NCBI GenBank assembly: GCA_035652435.1
Contig: DASRDU010000014.1
Location: 124,001-188,000 of the forward strand
From: DASRDU01 sp035652435
GTDB taxonomy: Bacteria > Acidobacteriota > Blastocatellia > RBC074
Reading direction: 5' to 3'
Length of the DNA: 64,000 nt
In this document: positions 1 to 12,700 of the stretch, in pieces
Numbering within the stretch: the first letter of the stretch is position 1
Layout of the letters: every line of letters starts with the position of its first letter
Program-made: the position numbers and the translations under genes
Notes under the pieces: generated by a model
The model's input: only the letters and a program-made list of their open reading frames with translations
The model's database searches: none
Told to the model about the DNA's origin: nothing

Positions 1-1
1 G

Positions 2-373
2 GGCGACGCCGAAGCGTTGAAACGCATATCTGATGAATTTGTGAAGTTCGCCGAGCGCAAATTCGATTACTGTGAACAAGTGGCTTCGGATTTATTTGGC
101 CGCCCGATCAGAAATATTCTGTTGCTGCACGCCAATGAGCTGACGGCGGAAAACCTTGATGCATTGGCGACGATGCTCAAAAACAAAGGCTACCGGTTCA
201 TCCCGGTCGGGCAGGCTCTGCAAGACCCCATCTATCAGGGGCCGGAGACGTACCAGAGTACTTCCGACTGGTTGTCGCGGTGGGCGCAGAGCAAAGGGAA
301 GAAGTTAAACCCGCCGATGCCGCCGGATTTCCTGCAGCAGCCTTACCTGGAGAGCCAGCGCGGCCGCCGCTGA
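2..373 (+). CDS. Polysaccharide deacetylase family protein, C-terminal part (5' end outside window)
   Basis: The frame is open to the left edge, so only about 123 C-terminal residues are visible. The segment NILLLHANELTAENLDAL followed by KGYRF and an ALQDPIY stretch matches the end of NodB-type polysaccharide deacetylases, where a hydrophobic strand ending in LLH carries the last catalytic-site histidine. Such enzymes remove N- or O-acetyl groups from chitin-like, peptidoglycan or xylan chains, usually outside the cytoplasm. The metal-binding Asp-His-His part lies upstream of the window and cannot be checked. A TTG at 17 is an internal Leu codon, not the start. It is followed after about 76 bases by a GH3 gene on the same strand, so co-transcription is possible but not shown. 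Confidence 0.7.
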   Translation, partial: GDAEALKRISDEFVKFAERKFDYCEQVASDLFGRPIRNILLLHANELTAENLDALATMLKNKGYRFIPVGQALQDPIYQGPETYQSTSDWLSRWAQSKGKKLNPPMPPDFLQQPYLESQRGRR

Positions 374-449
374 CAAGTAACCGGAGTCGAAGCGTGGGCT
401 GCGCCGTGCCTTTTTACGACCTGTCCAAGATCATCGCCGACAACATTGA

Positions 450-2831
450 ATGACCATGAAAACCCCAGCCCCACACCTGTTGATCGCTCGCAAATGGACT
501 CTCCTGGGCGCGCTCGCGCTGGCGCTGGCGCCTGGCTTTGGCCTGAAAGCGGGCAGCGCACAGCAGGCCGATTATCGCAACGCGAACCTGCCCGTCGAAC
601 GCCGCATCGCGGACCTGCTCAGCCGCATGACCATCGAAGAGAAGGTCGCGCAGATGACGACGCTCTGGATCAGGAAGCCGCAGGAGCGGCCGCTCGGCGG
701 CAACTTCGGCGACCGCGGCGATTTCTCGGCCGAAGAAGCCGCCAAAGTGATGAGGCATGGCATCGGCGAAATAGCACGGCAACGCGAACGCACCGACCCG
801 CGCCGCGGCGCGGTGTATGCCAACGCCGTGCAGAAGTGGCTCAAAGAGAACACGCGGCTCGGCATCCCCGCGATGTTTCATGAAGAGATTCTGCACGGGG
901 TGATGGCCGTCGGCGGGACTAACTTCCCGACGCCGATTTCACTGTCTTCTAGCTGGGACCCTGAGCTGATCACCAGAATCTTCACAGTCGCCGCGCTCGA
1001 AACGCGCATTCGCGGCAGCCATCATGTACTCGGCCCGAACCTTGATCTGGCGCGCGACCCGCGCTGGGGCCGCACTGAAGAGACTTACGGCGAAGACCCA
1101 TACCTCGTCTCACGCATGGGCGTCGCCTGCATCAGGGCCATTCAAGGGCCGGGGCCGAACGTTGACGGCGAGCATGTCATAGCGACGGCCAAGCATTTCG
1201 CCGCGCACGGCCAGCCCGAAGGCGGCACGAACACAGCGCCGGTGAACGTCTCTGAACGCATTTTGCGTGAAATCTTTCTGCCCTCGTTTGAAGCCGCTGT
1301 GAAAGAGGCGGGCGTGATGAGCGTGATGCCTTCGTACAACGAGATTGACGGCGTCCCGTCGCACAAGAACTACTGGCTGCTTGAAAAAGTCTTACGGCAG
1401 GAGTGGGGCTTTCGCGGCCTGATTGCTTCCGACTATAACGGCATCAGTGAACTAATCTCGCGCCATAAGGTCGCCGCCGATAGAGCAGAAGCCGCCCGGC
1501 AAGCGCTCCACGCTGGCGTAGATATGGAGTTGCCCGACCCGTCCTGCTACTCATTGCTGTCGCAACTCATCGGCGAAGGCAGGGTCTCAGTGGCTGACGT
1601 TGATAAGGCTGTTGCCCGCGTGCTGCGCGCCAAGTTTCAGCTGGGCCTGTTCGAGAACCCTTACGTTGATGTCGAACGCGCGGTGAAGCTGACCAACAGC
1701 GCGGCGCACCAGCAACTCGCGGCCGAAGCGGCGCGCCGATCCATAGTGCTGCTCAGGAATGAAGGCAATCTCCTCCCGCTTGATCGCACGAAGATACAGT
1801 CCATCGCCGTCATCGGCCCGAACGCGGCGGGCGTGCATCTGGGTGGTTACAGCGATGATCCGGGGCGCGGCGTCAGCGTGCTTGATGGCGTGCGCAACAA
1901 AGTTGGCAGCCAGATCAAAGTCAATTACGCCGAAGGGTGCAGAATCACTAAGGAAGGCGGCAGGTGGTGGGACGACACCTCACAACTGAGCGACCCTGAA
2001 ACCGACGCCGGGCTGATCGCCGAAGCCGTCGAGGCGGCGAAGGCTTCGGACGCAGCATTACTGGTCGTCGGCGGCAACGAAGATACGAACAAGGAAGCCT
2101 GGGCAGACAATCATCTCGGCGACCGCGATAGTCTGGATCTGGTCGGCAGGCAGGACGACCTTGTCAAAGCTGTACTTGCAACCGGCAGGCCCGTCGTCGT
2201 GATGCTCATCAACAGCGGGCCGCTTTCGATTAACTACATCGCTGAAAAAGTCCCGGCCATTCTGGAAGGCTTCTACCTCGGGCAGGAGACCGGCACGGCT
2301 GTCGCCGATGTACTCTTCGGCGATTACAACCCGGGCGGCAAGCTGGCGGTGAGTTTCCCCCGCTCGGTCGGGCAATTGCCGATTGCTTACAACCACAAGC
2401 CGACGGCGCGTCGCGGCTACCTTTACACGAGCAGGGATCCTTTGTTCCCGTTCGGCTTCGGGTTGAGCTATACGACGTTTGAATATTCGAACCTGAAAGT
2501 CGCGCCCGCCCAGGTCGGGCCTGCCGGACGGGCCGAAGTCAGCGTGACCGTCAAAAACACCGGCGCGCGCGCGGGCGATGAGATCGTGCAACTTTACATC
2601 CGCGATGTCGTCAGTTCGGTGACGCGCCCGGTGATGGAACTGAAAGATTTCAGGCGCGTCCCGCTCGCGCCGGGCGAGGGCAAAACTGTGACCTTCACAA
2701 TCACGCCGGACAAGCTCTCGTTCCTTGACCTGAACATGAATCGCGTAGTTGAGCCGGGCACGTTTGAGATTATGGTGGGGCCGAGTTCGGCCAAATATCA
2801 AAAGGCGAAACTTGAAGTCATCGCCAGGTGA
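450..2831 (+). CDS. Secreted GH3 beta-glucosidase / beta-xylosidase
   Basis: This 793-residue protein has an N-terminal signal peptide (hydrophobic run about 17-36), then the GH3 TIM-barrel domain. Visible motifs include the ARDPRWGRTEETYGEDP block around 201-217, AKHFAAHGQ near 247-255 and IASDY, where Asp328 is the expected nucleophile. The (alpha/beta)6 domain follows from about 420, and a fibronectin-III-like domain with a LYIRD motif closes the C-terminus, as in full-length multidomain GH3 enzymes. Activity is predicted as exo-hydrolysis of beta-linked glucose or xylose from oligosaccharides; substrate cannot be fixed from sequence. ATG at 450 or 456 can serve as start; neither has a clear Shine-Dalgarno sequence. 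A strong hairpin overlaps the stop codon. The nearby CE15 esterase suggests a plant cell wall role. Confidence 0.93.
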   Translation: MTMKTPAPHLLIARKWTLLGALALALAPGFGLKAGSAQQADYRNANLPVERRIADLLSRMTIEEKVAQMTTLWIRKPQERPLGGNFGDRGDFSAEEAAKVMRHGIGEIARQRERTDPRRGAVYANAVQKWLKENTRLGIPAMFHEEILHGVMAVGGTNFPTPISLSSSWDPELITRIFTVAALETRIRGSHHVLGPNLDLARDPRWGRTEETYGEDPYLVSRMGVACIRAIQGPGPNVDGEHVIATAKHFAAHGQPEGGTNTAPVNVSERILREIFLPSFEAAVKEAGVMSVMPSYNEIDGVPSHKNYWLLEKVLRQEWGFRGLIASDYNGISELISRHKVAADRAEAARQALHAGVDMELPDPSCYSLLSQLIGEGRVSVADVDKAVARVLRAKFQLGLFENPYVDVERAVKLTNSAAHQQLAAEAARRSIVLLRNEGNLLPLDRTKIQSIAVIGPNAAGVHLGGYSDDPGRGVSVLDGVRNKVGSQIKVNYAEGCRITKEGGRWWDDTSQLSDPETDAGLIAEAVEAAKASDAALLVVGGNEDTNKEAWADNHLGDRDSLDLVGRQDDLVKAVLATGRPVVVMLINSGPLSINYIAEKVPAILEGFYLGQETGTAVADVLFGDYNPGGKLAVSFPRSVGQLPIAYNHKPTARRGYLYTSRDPLFPFGFGLSYTTFEYSNLKVAPAQVGPAGRAEVSVTVKNTGARAGDEIVQLYIRDVVSSVTRPVMELKDFRRVPLAPGEGKTVTFTITPDKLSFLDLNMNRVVEPGTFEIMVGPSSAKYQKAKLEVIAR

Positions 2832-2850
2832 ACAGACCTGGCGAATCACT
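2821..2850 (+). terminator. Hairpin overlapping the GH3 stop codon
   Basis: Perfect 9-bp inverted repeat TCGCCAGGT / ACCTGGCGA (2821-2829 and 2836-2844) with a 6-base loop. It spans the GH3 stop codon and is followed by a short T-containing stretch (ACTTTCT). It is a plausible transcription terminator, or an mRNA 3'-end stabiliser, because the T tract is weak. Confidence 0.5.
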
Positions 2851-2864
2851 TTCTATCCACAAAG

Positions 2865-2936
2865 CCACACGAAGAAAACACGAAGGGAAACACAGACAGC
2901 TTTGCTTTCTTCGTGAAACTTCGTGAAACTTCGTGG
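2865..2936. repeat. CACGAAG heptamer cluster forming an imperfect hairpin
   Basis: The intergenic stretch holds CACGAAG twice on the plus strand (2868-2885) and three times inverted as CTTCGTG (2909-2935), spaced about 10-11 bases apart, so the region can fold into an imperfect stem-loop. It lies between the GH3 gene and the NIF3-like gene. Function is unknown; it resembles the short intergenic palindromic repeats dispersed in many bacterial genomes. Confidence 0.55.
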
Positions 2937-2964
2937 AAAACATTTTATTGAAAGCCATACACTC

Positions 2965-3861
2965 ATGAACACCTGTGACCTGCCGCGCCGCACGTTCCTG
3001 CTGGCTTCCATTGGCTTGACCGCCACACAGTTCGCGCGTTCACAACCAGCAGAGTCTCTTACCGCCGGACAGGTGATTGACCGCATCAAGGCCAACGTCG
3101 GCATTCCCTGGCTCGCGCAGACCGTGGACAACATCGTTGCCGGGACAGCAGAGACGCCGGTCAAAGGCATAGCCACGACGATGATGGCGACGCTCGACGT
3201 TGTGCAGCGCGCCGCGGCCGCCGGCAGGAACATGGTCGTCACGCACGAATCCACATTCTTCTCGCACCAGGATCGCACCGACCAGATCGAGCAGGACCCG
3301 ACTTATCAGCACAAGCTCGACTTCCTCAACAAAAATCAGATGGTCGTGTTTCACTTCCACGACCACTGGCACAGGCGAAATCCGGACGGCATCGCGGTGG
3401 GAATGATGCGCGAACTGGGTTGGGAGAAGTACGCCGACCCGGAGAATCCGAAAAAGTTTGTCTTCCCCGAAATGACGCTGGCGCAGTTGGCCAGGGAGAT
3501 CGAAGCCAGGCTTAAGGTTCGCACGATGCGCGTCCTCGGCGACCCGAAAATGCCGGTCAGGCGCGCGCTGGCGAGCTGGGGCTTTGTCAGCCTGATGCCC
3601 GGCCTGCCGCAATTCGCCCAGCCGGACGTTGACGTGTACATCGTCGGCGAGACTCACGAGTGGGAGCTGGTTGAGTATGCGCAGGACACGATTACTTCGG
3701 GCAGGAGAAAGGCGCTGATTGTTATTAACCACGTCGTGTCGGAACAGTCCGGGATGAAGTATTGCGCCGAATGGATGAAGGGCTTCATCAAAGAAGTCCC
3801 GATTGAGTTCATCGCAGCGGCAGAGCCGTTCTGGCGGCCTGACAAGCCTGTTACGAACTGA
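2965..3861 (+). CDS. NIF3-like dinuclear metal-centre protein with Tat signal
   Basis: The protein has 298 residues starting at ATG 2965; an upstream in-frame start at 2923 would only add a repeat-derived leader. The N-terminus CDLPRRTFLLASIG fits a twin-arginine signal. The mature part resembles the NIF3/YbgI family: an N-terminal GIATTMMATLDVVQRA segment, a VVTHEST histidine and HFHDHWH as likely metal ligands, and further acidic and histidine residues (VGETHEWE) in the C-terminal half. NIF3 proteins form toroidal hexamers with two-metal sites, and their biochemical role is mostly unknown. Most are cytoplasmic, so a Tat-exported form next to carbohydrate esterases is unusual and suggests hydrolase activity in the periplasm. 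The order of the metal ligands should be compared with cytoplasmic NIF3 before assuming a functional site. Confidence 0.75.
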   Translation: MNTCDLPRRTFLLASIGLTATQFARSQPAESLTAGQVIDRIKANVGIPWLAQTVDNIVAGTAETPVKGIATTMMATLDVVQRAAAAGRNMVVTHESTFFSHQDRTDQIEQDPTYQHKLDFLNKNQMVVFHFHDHWHRRNPDGIAVGMMRELGWEKYADPENPKKFVFPEMTLAQLAREIEARLKVRTMRVLGDPKMPVRRALASWGFVSLMPGLPQFAQPDVDVYIVGETHEWELVEYAQDTITSGRRKALIVINHVVSEQSGMKYCAEWMKGFIKEVPIEFIAAAEPFWRPDKPVTN

Positions 3862-3919
3862 CTGTGTTTATAGAACCTGGTATCAGGGGGCCATTTCGAT
3901 ACCTCAAAGGAGCTGTGGC

Positions 3920-5359
3920 ATGAAATATTCACTCACACTGACAATCACCGCCTTACTCTTCGCGCTCACAGGCACCGTGCTTTTTGCGCAGCAGCCGCAA
4001 CGGCAGCTCACGCCCGAACAACAGGCGCAGTTACAGGCGCAACGGGAAGCCACGAGCAAAGATCATCAGCGCATGCTGGAGTCGCTGAAGATTACTTCAC
4101 TTCGGCCCGGGGCAAATCCCAACAATCCGCAGGCCCCGAATGCCGTTAATTACGACGAGTCGAAAGCGAATCCATACCCGAACCTGCCCGACCCGCTCGT
4201 CCTGAAGAACGGTAAGAAAGTCACATCGGCGAAGGTGTGGTGGCGGCAGCGCTACCCGGAGATCATGGAGGATTTTGACCGCGAGGTTTATGGCCGCGTT
4301 CCCAAAGTCACGCCCAAGGTCAACTGGGAGGTGACCGCCACGACCAGAGAAGTCAAATACGACGTGCCGGTCGTTACGAAACAACTGATCGGTCACGTTG
4401 ATAATTCATCGTACCCGCAGATCACCGTGAATATTCAGTTGACGCTGACCACGCCGGCCGACGCGAAAGGGCCTGTGCCCGTGATGATGGAGTTCGGTTT
4501 CGCCCCGCGTCCGGGCGGCGCTCCAATCGGGCCTCCGCCAGGCGCCATGCAGGCCGGGCCGCCCTGGCAACAGCAGGTACTCGCGAAAGGATGGGGCTAT
4601 GCCATCATCGTCCCGACCAGCATCCAGGCCGACAACGGTGCGGGCCTGACGCAGGGCATCATAGGCCTGTGCAATAAGGGACAACCGCGCAAGCCCGATG
4701 ACTGGGGCGCATTGCGCGCGTGGGCGTGGGGCGCGAGCCGCGCGCTCGATTATTTCGAGACCGACAAATCGGTGGACGCGAGGCAGGTCGGCATCGAGGG
4801 CCTTTCGCGTTACGGCAAGGCCGCACTCGTAACTATGGCCTATGATCAGCGTTTTGCCATCGGCTTTATCGGTTCATCCGGCGAAGGCGGCGCGAAGCTG
4901 CACCGCCGCTACTTCGGCGAACTGGTCGAAAACCTCGCGGGTGCGGGCGGCTACCATTGGATGGCGGGCAACTTTATCAAATATGGCGGCCCACTCACTG
5001 CGAACGATTTGCCCGTGGATGCGCACGAACTGATCGCCCTCTGCGCGCCGCGCCCCACTTTTATCAGTTATGGCGCCGCGGAAGGGCCCGGGGCCGAGGG
5101 CAAATGGGTGGATCAGCGGGGGAGTTTTATGGCTGCGGTTGCCGCCGGGCCGGTCTTCAGGCTGCTCGGTAAGAAGGATCTGGGGACGACAGAGTTCCCG
5201 CCGATAGAGACGGCGCTCATTGATGGCGAGCTTGCCTGGCGCCAGCACAGCGGCGGTCACACCACCGGCCCGAACTGGCCGACGTTCCTGACCTTCGCCA
5301 GCCGCTACATCAGAGGGCCTGCCTCAGGAGCGGCGCAGCCCGCGGCCAGGACGAAATAG
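3920..5359 (+). CDS. CE15 4-O-methyl-glucuronoyl methylesterase (glucuronoyl esterase)
   Basis: Start ATG 3920 has a strong AAAGGAG site 7 bases upstream and begins a signal peptide ending near FAQQ; 479 residues. The alpha/beta-hydrolase core shows GIEGLSRYGKAALVTMAYD, the CE15 nucleophile motif with Ser296. GSSGEGGAKLHRR follows, at the place where family members carry substrate-contacting residues, and QHSGGHTTGPNWP contains the catalytic histidine candidates His443/His447. CE15 enzymes hydrolyse the ester between glucuronic acid side chains of xylan and lignin alcohols, which releases hemicellulose from lignin. Together with the GH3 glycosidase this makes a small plant-wall set separate from the pectin cluster. 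The family call is secure from the serine motif and the overall layout; natural substrate is inferred. Confidence 0.88.
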   Translation: MKYSLTLTITALLFALTGTVLFAQQPQRQLTPEQQAQLQAQREATSKDHQRMLESLKITSLRPGANPNNPQAPNAVNYDESKANPYPNLPDPLVLKNGKKVTSAKVWWRQRYPEIMEDFDREVYGRVPKVTPKVNWEVTATTREVKYDVPVVTKQLIGHVDNSSYPQITVNIQLTLTTPADAKGPVPVMMEFGFAPRPGGAPIGPPPGAMQAGPPWQQQVLAKGWGYAIIVPTSIQADNGAGLTQGIIGLCNKGQPRKPDDWGALRAWAWGASRALDYFETDKSVDARQVGIEGLSRYGKAALVTMAYDQRFAIGFIGSSGEGGAKLHRRYFGELVENLAGAGGYHWMAGNFIKYGGPLTANDLPVDAHELIALCAPRPTFISYGAAEGPGAEGKWVDQRGSFMAAVAAGPVFRLLGKKDLGTTEFPPIETALIDGELAWRQHSGGHTTGPNWPTFLTFASRYIRGPASGAAQPAARTK

Positions 5360-5461
5360 TGGCAGGGCTGCAAGGCCAATGCAGATGAGCCTGACCGGAT
5401 CGAAGAACAAAAATGATGAGCGGAGATGAGAAAGAGACGCGCCGCTTCCATCGCAGCAAAG

Positions 5462-5695
5462 ATCCGCCGGCCGGTGGCCGCGATGATGCCGAAGGCGAAA
5501 GGCGGCCCGTACTTCATCGGTTGCCGTCGGGGCGCGGACGCACTCGTCAGAGGCCGGCTCAGGCCCGGGGAGCGCGAGATGCAGGCCGGGCGGCCGGGCC
5601 GGATCGAAGTCCGGAATGACGAGGTGCTGCTCGGCGCCCCGTTCATCTTCAACAGGGGAAATGTTGATCAGTTCGACTTCTGACCGGCTGCCGAT
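5462..5695 (+). pseudogene. Internally deleted remnant of the rhamnose-binding protein gene (rhaS-like)
   Basis: This stretch is nearly identical, with about ten mismatches by eye, to two separated parts of the intact gene at 22061-23134. The first part is VAMMPKAKGxPYFIxCRRGA (intact copy near 22240-22300); the second is ADALVRGRL through the C-terminus DQFDF and the stop (intact copy near 22984-23134), plus about 10 bases after the stop. The junction falls in CGCGGA, present at both ends of the missing block (22297 and 22984), so 687 bp (229 codons) were lost in frame. What remains could encode at most 85 residues, without a signal peptide or sugar-binding core, so a functional product is unlikely. 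The high identity points to a recent duplication or conversion. Confidence 0.88.
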
Positions 5696-5701
5696 GCCGC
5701 C

Positions 5702-7762
5702 TTACGGCGCGGTCATCCCGCTGGTGTTATCTCCCGTCACAACGCCGTTGCTCGATGACCGCAGCGAGGTGTCGGCCCGCGTCGTGCCGTCCGCGAGTAC
5801 CACGCCGTCGGCGAGCATCACGCCATCGGCCATCACTACACCGTCGGCGAGCATGACGCCGTCCGACAGCATGACGCCGTCGGCCATCACCACGCCGTCG
5901 GCGAGTACGACGCCGCTGCCGCTGATACTGACGGCACCGGATTTCAGGCTGACGCCGCTCGAAGTCCTGCCGCTGACTTTGACCAGTGACCCGCCGGAAA
6001 CCACGGTCGCATCGGCCAGCACCACCCCGCTGCCGTAGACGCTCTGCCAGTATTTCATCAGGTCGCTGCCGTAGAGGAATCCCCAGTTGGTGATCGCGCC
6101 CTGACCCCACCTGAACGTGTATCCAGCGATGGTACTCTGCTGCGACGGCAGGGAGGAAGTCAGCAGTGCCGAGCCGACGGTCGTTGGGAGCGTGGTTTTG
6201 ACCAGCCTGGCGGTCCGCACTGCGCCGTCCACGTTCAGCTCTCCCGCGCCCTGCTCGAACATATTGAAGCCGTTGAGCGGCTGGGCCGTGTACATCAGGA
6301 TCGCCTTGACGAGGCTCGGGGTCAGGTTCGGGTTCGCCTGCAACATCAGCGCGACCGCGCCCGAAACCACCGGCGTGGCCATCGAAGTCCCGCTCTGGTA
6401 CATCACCTGGTCGGCGGCGGTACTCGCCGTGCCGGTCTTGAGTGCAGGGTAGTTGATTTCAATGTTATTGCCGCCACCGGTCTTCCCATTCGAGCAGGCG
6501 GCGATGATCTTGTTCCCCGGCGCTACGAGGTCGGGCTTGATCAGGTTGTCGTATTTCTTCTGACCGTTTACCGTGACGTAGCCGCGCGTCGGCCCGCGGG
6601 AACTGTAACTGGCGATGACGTCATCCGAGCGGGCGTCGGTGCCGTAGGTGTTCGCCGCCCCGACGGTGATCGCGGAAGGCTCAATGCCCGGTGAGTTGAT
6701 GCCCCCGTAAATTTTCCGGCCTGACGAATCCTTACCGTTGTTGCCTGCCGCGACGACCACGACGATGCCGGCGTTGTAAGCGCGGCGCACGGCCTGACAG
6801 AGCGGGTCATTTTTGTAGCTGTCTTTGGCCGGGGTGCCAAGGCTCAGGTTGAGAATGCGGATGTTGAAATTCGATTTATTGTTGATGCACCAGTCTATCG
6901 CCGTGATGACGTTGCTCGCCGTGCCGTAGCCCTGATCGTCCAGCACCCCGAGGCTGATGATCCTCGCGCTCGGGGCGATCCCGGTGTAATTGCCGCTCCT
7001 GAGCGAGGGGCTGCCGACGATGATTGAGCTGACGTGCGTCCCATGCCCGTAGGGGTCGTCGAAGAAATTTTTCCCGGTGAAGTCCTGGCGGACCTGCAGG
7101 TTGGTCAGCCCCGAAGGCTGCTTGAACAGGCTGTGGAACTGATCCATCCCGCTGTCAATGACCGCCACGCCGATGTTGGCGCCGTTGAGCGTCGTCCCGC
7201 TGACCAGGTTGCGCACGAGCGACGCGCCCGTGGTGGATTCGAGGTGGCCCGCCGCCGCCACCGGCCGGTCGGGGCTGACGTAGCCGATCTCGCCGTCGGC
7301 GGCCAGCTGCCGGATCGCAGTCCGCGGCACTTCGATCGTGAAGAGCCCGCCCCCCATCTTCCGAGTCACCTGCCCGCCGAAGGCGGCAAGTTTCGCGTTC
7401 ATCGCGCTGCCTGAAGCAGTGTCGTTCAACTGCACGATGAAGCTCTGATTTTCCTCGGCCCGGACTTCAGGCGACGGCAGCAGCCTGCCGCCGACTCTCA
7501 GGCGGGCACCCCTTTCGAGTTTTTCATGCCGCCGCTCCGCCAGCGTCTTTGCCGTCGGGGGCCGCCCCGGCCGCTCGTCATCGAGCGCCAGCAGTTCTTC
7601 GAGGTCGGGCGCAAACTTCTGCACCTGCTGCTTCGCCTCAGAATCCCTGTTCCTCAGGCCGCCTCCCGCCCGCCTGCCGCCGTGAGCCGGCACAGTTGAC
7701 ATTGCGAGCAGTATGGCCAGAGACAGCGACAACCGCTTTTTCAAACTACATGTCGAAAGCAT
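5702..7762 (-). CDS. Secreted S8 subtilisin-like serine protease with hexapeptide-repeat C-terminus
   Basis: Start ATG 7762 is preceded by a GTAGGA site and begins a clear signal peptide (SLSLAILLAMSTVPAHG); 686 residues. An inhibitor-I9-like propeptide occupies roughly 100-170. The catalytic triad is visible: Asp203 in VIDSG, His240 in GHGTHV and Ser460 in SGTSMATP, with Asn in AAGNNG as oxyanion region. After the catalytic domain, a linker leads to a tail of about eight hexapeptides of the type [L/M]-[A/S]-D-G-V-[V/M] near residues 618-661, encoded by 18-bp tandem units. The repeats could form a surface adhesive or structural rod, or act as a secretion-linked tail; this is inference. The gene is on the opposite strand to the preceding CE15 gene and has no obvious functional link to sugar use. 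Confidence 0.92.
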   Translation of the reverse strand: MLSTCSLKKRLSLSLAILLAMSTVPAHGGRRAGGGLRNRDSEAKQQVQKFAPDLEELLALDDERPGRPPTAKTLAERRHEKLERGARLRVGGRLLPSPEVRAEENQSFIVQLNDTASGSAMNAKLAAFGGQVTRKMGGGLFTIEVPRTAIRQLAADGEIGYVSPDRPVAAAGHLESTTGASLVRNLVSGTTLNGANIGVAVIDSGMDQFHSLFKQPSGLTNLQVRQDFTGKNFFDDPYGHGTHVSSIIVGSPSLRSGNYTGIAPSARIISLGVLDDQGYGTASNVITAIDWCINNKSNFNIRILNLSLGTPAKDSYKNDPLCQAVRRAYNAGIVVVVAAGNNGKDSSGRKIYGGINSPGIEPSAITVGAANTYGTDARSDDVIASYSSRGPTRGYVTVNGQKKYDNLIKPDLVAPGNKIIAACSNGKTGGGNNIEINYPALKTGTASTAADQVMYQSGTSMATPVVSGAVALMLQANPNLTPSLVKAILMYTAQPLNGFNMFEQGAGELNVDGAVRTARLVKTTLPTTVGSALLTSSLPSQQSTIAGYTFRWGQGAITNWGFLYGSDLMKYWQSVYGSGVVLADATVVSGGSLVKVSGRTSSGVSLKSGAVSISGSGVVLADGVVMADGVMLSDGVMLADGVVMADGVMLADGVVLADGTTRADTSLRSSSNGVVTGDNTSGMTAP
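5784..5909 (-). repeat. 18-bp tandem repeats encoding ADGV hexapeptides
   Basis: About seven direct 18-bp units, phased at 5784, 5802, 5820, 5838, 5856, 5874 and 5892, share the consensus ACGCCGTCGGCGAGCATC on the plus strand with substitutions mainly at the last three positions. They lie inside the protease gene and are translated in phase, so unit number can vary without breaking the frame. Confidence 0.85.
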
Positions 7763-7998
7763 GAAGATTATTCCTACCGGATCGTTCAGGATAATGGCGA
7801 CACGAAAGGGCTTGCCCGCCGTATTAACAGATAACTTATTTGCGAGCCGTATGCCGCAGAGGTGGGATGAGAAGAAGCAGTTGCAGGGAGCGTGGATAGC
7901 GTCGCGGGAGCCCGCAACGACAAAGAATACCTGCGTCACAATGAGCGATCACAATGACCGAAGTATCCCTGTGAATAGTCGCTCTGACGGGTCATAGT

Positions 7999-8100
7999 TC
8001 GTCAGGATCGGTGTGATGTTCGGAGTTCAACCTCAGGTCGAGGGCTCACAATCCGGCAGGCCGAAAGCCGGGCTCTGAACATCACGCCCATCATGACGGA
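7999..8100. repeat. Long imperfect inverted repeat between protease and histidine kinase
   Basis: GTGATGTTCGGAG at 8013-8025 pairs with CTCTGAACATCAC at 8073-8085 (one mismatch), and the match continues outward, imperfectly, to about 7999 and 8100. A smaller CCGGC/GCCGG stem sits inside. It lies in the 430-bp gap downstream of the kinase and upstream of the protease (both minus strand), so it may terminate the kinase transcript or be a dispersed palindromic element. The rest of this gap shows no gene. Confidence 0.5.
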
Positions 8101-8196
8101 CTGGTAGTGCGATTAAGGGGAGTGGAGAGGAGGCGGGACTATTCAGGCGATTTTGTGACCTGCTGATCCTTCAAAATTCTGCCGCCCGGCCCGGCC

Positions 8197-12231
<4,035 letters not shown>

Positions 12232-12574
12232 AACCTGAGGTCACAGCAGGCTGATGAGGTGCCCGCATTGTGTAACGAACTAAGATCAGTTTTGGAGGCG
12301 CTTGATAAGAGATCACTGGAGGGCCAGAAAAGCGGCGCTATGTCACCGCAGCCGGTATAGTAGACGGGAACAGGTCTCTCGACAAGAAGTTTATTAGCGT
12401 GCCGCGTCTTTTGCCTGAATCGTCCGGGAAATTCTCCTACGACGAGCCGCGGGACGGGCAGGCAGGCGGCGGGGAAAAGTGAAAGCCTCAGGATCCAGAT
12501 TGCAGGTTGTTTTACGATGAATGGCGGATTCCAGGTTAATCTTTGTCAGGGATCAGATTCAGCTATCGAGTCGA

Positions 12575-12613
12575 TTTTTATTGCAATGAAAAAACTTTTC
12601 TGCTGAGTGAAAA
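12575..12613. promoter_or_regulatory. Tandem A/T-armed operator candidates upstream of the decayed regulator
   Basis: Two adjacent inverted repeats are seen: TTTTTATTGCAATGAAAAA (12575-12593) and TTTTCTGCTGAGTGAAAA (12596-12613). A pair with the same arms, spacing and order occurs upstream of the intact regulator at 60613-60651. The second site lies 88 bases from the remnant ATG here and 93 bases from the intact ATG. The rest of 12232-12574 shows no gene. The sites could bind the HTH regulator and control the rhamnose operon that starts downstream. Confidence 0.5.
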
Positions 12614-12700
12614 TAGCGTATATTGATGGTCAGACTTCAGAAGTAACGTATTCTGCTCTACTTGATCCTGCACCGGGGACACATCGATTCGGGGCAGGCG

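Noticed and set aside
403..453. Codons reading AVPFYDLSKIIADNIE ending at a TGA that overlaps the GH3 start
   Set aside because: It looks protein-like, but no start codon context or family could be assigned and it is too short to call a gene remnant.
5784..5909. CRISPR-like regular repeats
   Set aside because: Units are 18 bp with no spacers and encode in-phase hexapeptides inside a protease gene.
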